Part shown: positions 57,761 to 64,000 of the stretch, piece after piece
Position numbering within the stretch: the stretch's first letter is position 1
Layout: every line of letters starts with the position of its first letter
Source of the DNA: Oscheius sp. JU75
Taxonomy: Eukaryota; Nematoda; Chromadorea; Rhabditida; Rhabditidae
Direction of reading: 5' to 3'
NCBI GenBank assembly: GCA_037178855.1
Contig: JASJZC010000002.1
Coordinates: 8,134,501-8,198,500, forward strand
DNA length: 64,000 bases
Notes under the pieces: model-generated
The model's input: the letters and a program-made list of their open reading frames with translations, nothing else
Database searches by the model: none
Told to the model about the DNA's origin: nothing
Position numbers and translations under genes: made by a program

Positions 57761-60700
57761 TCATGCAAAGTGATCGTCTTCAGCATAGTAGACATAGTAG
57801 ATCCAATATACTATGTTGAAAAGGATGAAAACAAGGGGGAAGTATAGACGACTTCGTCTGTCGATCATCTGTGCGTATTTGCGATTTTCCTCCACGCGGT
57901 TGATCCTAAAGTTTGGGTAAGCAGCATTTTTTTATACAGGCTTCACCTCTCTTCAATAGTTTTCCGTTGTTTTGACGGCAACATATTCCGCTGGAAGAAC
58001 ATTGGAGCCCGATTCATTTCCCGAATCTGCTTCTTTTCAAAGCACGAGTCTGTACCGTTCTCTTGCACCAACTGGACCTCGTAGCAGCCACCATTGCTCT
58101 ATAATTTAGGCATTCTGTACACCAAAAATAGGACCAACCTTGTTTTCCTTATACTGACTGACAAGATCCTGAACTTGTTCAGCTAGGCCACGCGTCTTGG
58201 CAGGTTTTTTGTGTTTCCGACGAGTACAGTAGTTGACCACTGTGAACTCGATCATCGCCGCGAAGACAAAAGCCATACAAGCTCCCATCCAGACATCTAT
58301 TGCTTTTACATAGCTTGCCTGAAAAATATTTTTTTTTTTCAGAATTTGGCTGTGTACCTGTGGAAGAGCCATTCTAGCCGCTTGACTCTGAGTTGCTAGA
58401 GTTAGCAGAGTTGTGATGGACAGAGAAACTCTGCCAGGAACTGCTTCAACGTCCAGCCAGAAGGAGAACCACGAAATGCATACGATTAATGCAGTTGGGA
58501 TGTAGGACTGTAAACAACTGTATGAAATATATACTTTTAAGTACCTGTATGATATGGTGCATAATTTCTCGGTCAACTTGAAACTCCGCAAAGGCACACG
58601 ACCAAATTCCTGTGGCATAGGAATCGTTTCTGATTAAGAAAGACACGTTTCGAAGACTCATGTCAGGCATCCGGATCTCCTGGTTCACTTCAACTGGTGT
58701 CTTTCCATTCCATTCGATTTGAATCTGCTCGTTGTCGTAGGCGTCTAAACTTTCTTATTGACAGTGTTTTAAAAGACGTACAGCTCAAAATTCTCATGCC
58801 ACATCTCTGTGAGTCAAGCGGATACTTGGCCAGATTTTGCATACAGAGGACTGTAAGGGAGATTCTTGAAAATTTTACAGTTAAAAAGAAAACTTAGTTT
58901 GTACCTGCAATCGTACCAGACAGTTCCATTGGGATAGATCCAGACGAGAAAATTCGGAGATGTGACCTCGTGAAAATCCGCTGTTCGTGCATTAGCGAAA
59001 TAAAGGTCTGGGCTGTAAATGTACAAAATAAAAGAGAAAGTAAAGCTCACATACTGCCAAATGGTGTTGAAGAGATGGCTATCCTAAAAAATATTTTCTG
59101 TTGAAGTCGTCTTTTATGGCCCGTACTGTCTAACAACAGTGAGCAGCGGGGTCGCGCCCGTATTGTCTCAGCAAGACAGATAAGTGGGCTTGTCGCTAGA
59201 TAAATTCTGTTTTTGTCCATGCCCGTAGGGACTCAAACTCTTCACACTCCCTGTTAGCTGTTTCCCTAATTGGCCCAATCCCCCCAACGTGACTACACAA
59301 AGCCTCTGCTCAGCCCCCGTTCAAAGACAACCCAATGGCCCCGGGGCAACAACATAATCTTCTCCTCAAAATTCCACGAATAACAGAAGTGTTCCTGCTC
59401 TCTCACCACCCCAAAGAGCCTTGAGGCGAAAAATGCCGGAGGGCAGCCTCTCAATCGCTGAGAGTGCGACAAAAAGTCTAAGGAATTACCTTGACAAGTA
59501 TCCGCTTGGAATGATTATGTCGCAGACGTTCATCTATCCACTTTTCTTGGAAATAGATGTCGACTTGAAAGTCCTGAAAGATGACTATCTGATAAGACTC
59601 TCCCTGCAAGCCACCCAGGCCATTTTTGGTCCAGCCGTCGCCTGAGCCTAGGGCCCAGGGGACATAACTTCGTGATGGATATGCATCTTCCCCCAGTCTT
59701 TGAGGTCTTTTTATCCATCTGGAGCCGAGAAACATGTCAAAAAATCCGGGCTCCGAGTGATGACTTATCAACGAGATGTCTCAACAAGGCATGCCAGACA
59801 TTCCGAAAAGTATAGGAGCTGCGATTTCGGGGAAATGAATAATATTAAAGTTTTGTCCTTTCTGTCGCGTTCAAAAACTTCATCGAGCCGCTCCATTACC
59901 CCGTATTTCCTGTAAATCTCAGCTGTTCACCCCAGCCTTTGAATGTTCCGGGATCAAACCCCTAGAATTTAAAAAATCTCAAAGAAAGGTGACACGAGTC
60001 GGAGGTCTTTGTTTAAGGTGAAGAATACCCAAGCACCCTGTGGTTCCTCGAGCAGTGCTCAACGATCAGCCAAAAGTCTCACCATCGTCTGGGCTCGAAA
60101 CGAGGACATTCCTTCAATGTACATCTGGATGTAGACGACCGTGGGGCTCTCTGTAAAGATTTCAATCTTTATAATTAGATGGATCTCGTGCAAAAGTTCA
60201 AGGAAAAAAACTGCACCCAAATTTGCGCTATTGTTATGGCCAGCTCTTGGGGGCTAAAATAGAGTAATCTCTGAGCAGCGAACACTTGCGAACAATCCGA
60301 ATATATCAGATTGGACCAGATTATGAGCTACAACTTTGCAGAGCATTTCTACCACTATAAAAATTTGTATACATGATGGCGGGCTATCATGATTTGGCCC
60401 TGCGGGATGGTACGGGTGAGAAAATTTGAAAAAAGTACGATTTTAATTCGTTCAAGTAAACACTAGCTTGCACGCGACCGAATTCAAAAAAAAGTTGATC
60501 TTCTGACTCTATTTCCACTCGCCCAGACTTCCAAGCGGTAGCTGGAAGAATTCAATTCCTTTGTCATATGTGTACCCGTAATGGCTCTGTCATTTGCTTC
60601 CTTATTGAGTTCGCGGAAGGGTCAAGAGTCGGAGTCATGCTCTATATTAGGATAAGTGAAAACCCTAACAACGTCTAACAATACAAATTGGCTCGACCAC

Positions 60701-61412
60701 TTGAAACCCCTCCCGTAATTTTGCCAACATGTGAGACTTTGTGCGGATTTCATGGCAATTTACATAGGCTAACGGCCCGAAGAACTATTTGCATAACATA
60801 GAGATGGGTAGAGTGAGATCCGAGCTCTTCACGTGTGGACTTTGGCCAAAGCAAAAACTAGACGCTTATTTAGATGTCGACCATCTGGATGCTTCCCCGA
60901 ATTTTATGGCTCATTTGAAACTGACAATGAGCTCGAAACTCGTGCTCACATTGTCCAGCCAAGCTAATCCATCATCTCATGGACTCGCATTCTTTACACC
61001 TCAAAATTTTTGAGGCATCTGGAAGGAAGATGATTGACTGACTTGGAGGAAGAACTGGTGGCCAAAATAACTGATGACCTGACAGAAAATATAGGAGCAA
61101 TGTCCTTCCCCCGAGCAAATTGAAGATTAGAAGGAGAGCGTGCCGAAGACCTTTTTGGATTCAACAAGGCAGCACTGCACTTTAAACTCATTTTTTAGGT
61201 TCATGAATTGTTTCTTTTTAGGACTTATGATATTAAACTATACATTTTAACCCCTCTGAGTTGTTTAAAAACCTCTTACCTGAGTCCTGTGTCGGGTAGG
61301 CATTTCTATTGTAGCTGGTACTTCTGAGAATTTTGGTCAAGTCGTTCTCCTCCTCCCACTGTCCTCTCGAAAGTTGACAGAGAAAAAGAATAACAAGTAG
61401 AAAATAGTACAT
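57761..61412 (-). CDS. Cys-loop ligand-gated ion channel subunit (LGC/ACC-like, probably anion-selective)
   Basis: Pentameric neurotransmitter-gated channel subunit of the plasma membrane. It starts with a signal peptide (MYYFLLVILFLCQLSRG, exon 61280-61412). Exon 60083-60150 (VVYIQMYIEGMSSFRAQT) and exon 59490-59573 (DFQVDIYFQEKWIDERLRH) form the ligand-binding domain. Then come PDLYFANARTADFHEV, the Cys loop CMQNLAKYPLDSQRC, and TGIWSCAFAEF, whose Cys may form the second pair of glycine/GluCl-type receptors. M1-M3 are SYIPTALIVCISWFSFWLDV, VSLSITTLLTLATQS and WMGACMAFVFAAMIEF. A ~120-residue loop is followed by M4 (RLYFPLVFILFNIVYWIYYV) and the end at 57761. The pre-M2 motif is VPGRV rather than PAR. 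The ~1.1-kb intron 1 holds half a palindrome. Several exon ends between 58.1 and 59.1 kb were read only approximately. Confidence 0.9.
60319..60348. repeat. Dispersed palindrome, half copy (13)
   Basis: Only the 3' half, GAGCTACAACTTTGCAGAGCAT, is clear. It lies in intron 1 of the channel gene. Confidence 0.6.
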
Positions 61413-61555
61413 ATGTCATATAGAGTACTGCGAAAGAAAGAAGGAAGAGGGGCGGAGCCGCCACAGCTTCCCACGTCTGGGGCGTGAAAAGGAACAAAAA
61501 CCGCTAGAGGAGAAGGTTTTATTTTGACATATAAGAACTCTTTTGACTAGAGATA
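61413..61555 (-). promoter_or_regulatory. Intercistronic region of a candidate operon
   Basis: On the minus strand the 143 bases between the GT43 stop and the channel start contain AATAAA (61518-61523). About 85-90 bases later comes a polypyrimidine-AG acceptor (CTTTCTTTCGCAG, ending at ~61428), then the channel ATG 16 bases on. Poly(A) signal followed ~100 bases later by a trans-splice acceptor is the standard nematode operon spacer; the operon call is an inference. Confidence 0.6.
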
Positions 61556-63286
61556 TCATGCTTCGAAGACATAACCGTAAAGGGGACCTTTTGCTTTGGA
61601 TTTGGTAGTCCGCGTGTGCCAGACAAAGACTTCTTGCGGTTCGTGGTTGTAGCCGAAGGGCTCGAGATCGGTTTTGTTGAGGCCGAACTGGGAGAGGAAA
61701 CACGATTCCGGCCCCTGTTTGTACGTCTTGACACAGGTTTCTCCGAAGCTGGCACTGAAAAACAGGTATTATAGAGTCTTGCTGATAACCAAAAGATGTA
61801 AAACGGGATTTACAATAGGAGTTAAAATGACTAAAAACTTAATATTACAGTAGCATACCCTTTGGTTAAATTCCTACGACGTCGAACTAAAATTGTCATT
61901 GCATAACTTTTTAACAGAAAGTTCAGGGTCAGCATTTAAGGTGACAGTATTAAAACTGTATTTCACTTTAATAGGTCAGAAGTAGACAGTTTTTTTGCAT
62001 TGTCATTTGTCTTAGATATTTTTCTGCAATATGCACCTTATCCACTTGCCTAGATTTATAGTGCACATAATAGGCATAAATTTGGGTGCAATGACGAGTT
62101 CATTAGCTAGAAAAAATAGTTAACATCATTGACACTGCAAAGAACGCGTAAGACTTAATTAGCTTCATTGAACAAAAAAACTTACTTGACCCGTTGTATT
62201 TCTTTCAGATTGACAGCAAATCCAGCCATATCTGTGGCAAAGTTCCGCTGCGGAGCGAAGATCACATTCCACCCGTTTACCTTGCCATCCTTCACCTTCG
62301 GTGCTTCTACGTAAGCACCGCCGACCAGACCTGAATTTTATATATTGTCCCGTATCCCTAATTACACATACCAACAGCCCAGATACCTATCCTCTTAACA
62401 TTCCTTATGAAATCGGTGAAGAGACGGATATCGTAAGCGTTGTCGTCATCACAGAAGTAGACGACAGCGCTCACATTGTGGTAGTTTTCCCTTATGTACG
62501 TCAGAGCCAGGTTTCTATGTGTCCATCCCCTTGCCGGAAAACCTTTGGCTGTCCTCGTGTTCAAATAAATAAACGGTAGACCGCTACGGTACAGAATTCT
62601 CTCGACGGCTGGAACTGTGTGATCGCCGTCTTCGACCACTATCCAGTGGAGATTTTTGACGTGTTGCAGAGTGTTTGAGAGCCTGAAAAAAGCTTGGGAG
62701 TAAACAGATTGAACGTTTTCGTTGCAGCTTTCCAGAATAATAGAATCCGTCATAATAGACAGGTCCCCTGGGAAGGGAAGCTTATTTTTTTGAAGGAGTA
62801 ACAGAACAAGGAAGAGTGAATCGGGAACATGCTTTCAGAAATTACGCTTTATGCTCTAGCACAAATCAATTCGAGAGGTAAAGAGTTATAATGACTCATG
62901 ACTGTTTTTCGAATCAGCTTAATGATGCGCTCAAAAATTCTGCTTCAAGATGACAATGTTCTGCAAAGTTGTAGCTTTTGATCTGATCTATAACCGCGTA
63001 AAAACACGACTAAAACTTCAACTCGCCTACTTCCCTCGATCGTTTCACCCATTCACGATCATTGAATCAACACATACCGCGTCATATCAGCCAGTCTCTC
63101 CAGTCTTTTATGTGTCGGAGTGATAGCGATAATAATAGTATCATTCTTCAGCTCTTCTCTTGTTGAGCGTTGCGAGAATGAGTGTGTGGAATGTAGAAAA
63201 ACAACTCCGACCAGGAGAAACACCACGAAGATGAGTAGGCGACTTGTTAACAGTGAGTACAGTGAATAGTTGGAAGGGGAGCGCAT
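61556..63286 (-). CDS. GT43 glucuronosyltransferase (SQV-8/GLCT/B3GAT-like)
   Basis: Golgi type II membrane enzyme that transfers glucuronic acid from UDP-GlcA, as in the proteoglycan linker or related glycans. Four exons (63078-63286, 62372-62682, 62186-62330, 61556-61754). Residues ~12-32 are the signal anchor (LLTSRLLIFVVFLLVGVVFL). The GT43 landmarks are TIIIAITPTHKRLERLADMT, LHWIVVEDGDH, the region GFPARGWTHRNLAL, the DxD-type motif YFCDDDNAYDIRLF, and VGGAYVEAP. The C-terminal exon has VFVWHTRT near the end, as in the family. Lengths and order match; which paralogue (sqv-8 or glct) is not determinable. Intron 1 contains a palindrome copy. It lies immediately upstream of the channel gene in a possible operon. 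Confidence 0.92.
62956..62998. repeat. Dispersed palindrome, copy 14 (truncated)
   Basis: AATGTTCTGCAAAGTTGTAG is intact but the second arm is degraded (GATCTATAACCGCG). It lies in GT43 intron 1. Confidence 0.65.
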
Positions 63287-64000
63287 GCCATGGACAGCTG
63301 TCGTGATGATTTGGAATTTGGGCTGAAAATAGAGAAATATATGTGACTGGTTTGAACATCATTTCACCAATTTAAAATGATGAAAGTATATAAATAAAGA
63401 AAAGAGATAGAAAAGGATGAAAATGCGATATTCTATGTGCTACAAAGGGATAATCCACAAATAAAATTTAATTTAAAAAGTTTAAAAAGCACAGATTTAG
63501 AAAGAAACCCCAGCTGAATAAGTCGACTGTTTCTAATGACTGTTTAATGACTGTTTCTCTTTATCGGGCAGAAAAAAAAATTGGGCAGAAACTAGTTTGG
63601 TGAATTGAACCTCCACTAAATGATTACAAAATGCTCAGCGATCAGATTTAATAAATAAGGGCTGATCATTGCAGCTGGTTTTTGCGGAAAAAAGTGATAT
63701 TTGGAATGCAGACAGTTATAGAACACGTCTACAAAACATTCACGTTTGACTCACTATTTCCAGACTATCGCATGCAAATACATAAAACCCCTGTGTTCTG
63801 ATATGGGTCTTCTAGAGAAAAATGCACTAATTCCGAGTACATATATATATATATACTCGGAATCATATTATTATGCATTTTTTATTTTCCGTTATCACTG
63901 AGAAATAGGCGCGTAAAGTTGCTCTTTTAGAACAATAGTTATCATTTGCTTTTCTCGGCAGTACTTGCCAAATTTTTGTTTTGACAAGTCAAATGGTTTT
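63287..64000. other. Region upstream of GT43 gene
   Basis: About 700 AT-rich bases with a perfect short hairpin (listed separately). No exon or RNA gene recognised. Confidence 0.5.
63832..63865. repeat. Perfect hairpin with (AT)n centre
   Basis: ATTCCGAGTA, an alternating TA core, then TACTCGGAAT. The arms pair perfectly for at least 10 bases and the whole AT core is self-complementary. Confidence 0.85.

Overview
The window is nuclear DNA from a nematode, most likely a free-living rhabditid-type worm. Evidence: short introns (about 40-60 nt) with TTTCAG-like acceptors, an flp-16-type FMRFamide precursor with AQTFVRFG repeats, a hedgehog-related (ground-like plus Hint) protein, a LEC-1-type tandem-repeat galectin, an LGC-type Cys-loop channel, and at least one gene pair spaced like a trans-spliced operon. 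No species is assigned.

Layout. 1-14.5 kb, plus strand: phosphoglucomutase, a REXO1-type RNA exonuclease, acylglycerol kinase and a small LITAF-like protein. 14.6-31.2 kb, minus strand: cyclophilin, two or three unrecognised genes (17.2-22.1 kb), LEC-1-type galectin with two first exons, a CAAP1-like protein and fibrillarin. 31.2-38.3 kb is gene-poor and repeat-rich, with a few orphan minus-strand exons. 38.3-42.4 kb, plus strand: flp-16-like neuropeptide precursor and a histidine acid phosphatase whose second intron holds an antisense 5S rRNA gene. 42.5-63.3 kb, minus strand: a secreted hedgehog-related protein with about four ground-like modules, an SLC3/4F2hc-like amino-acid-transporter heavy chain, an orphan 3' exon, two unrecognised small proteins, an F-box-like protein, a Cys-loop ligand-gated channel and a GT43 glucuronosyltransferase. 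The last two are 143 nt apart with an AATAAA and a splice acceptor between them, as in an operon.

The genes are mostly housekeeping plus secretory or neuronal functions and do not form one pathway. The most unusual content is the repeat landscape. About 14 copies of a ~50-bp imperfect palindrome are scattered through introns and spacers. More than ten non-functional tRNA-like (A-box/B-box) modules lie among them, and several foldback elements carry the tRNA-like modules on their arms. Introns are also rich in degenerate CTGTCTCT / GAGACAGA tracts. Exon coordinates were derived by hand from splice consensus and protein continuity, so boundaries may be off by a few bases.
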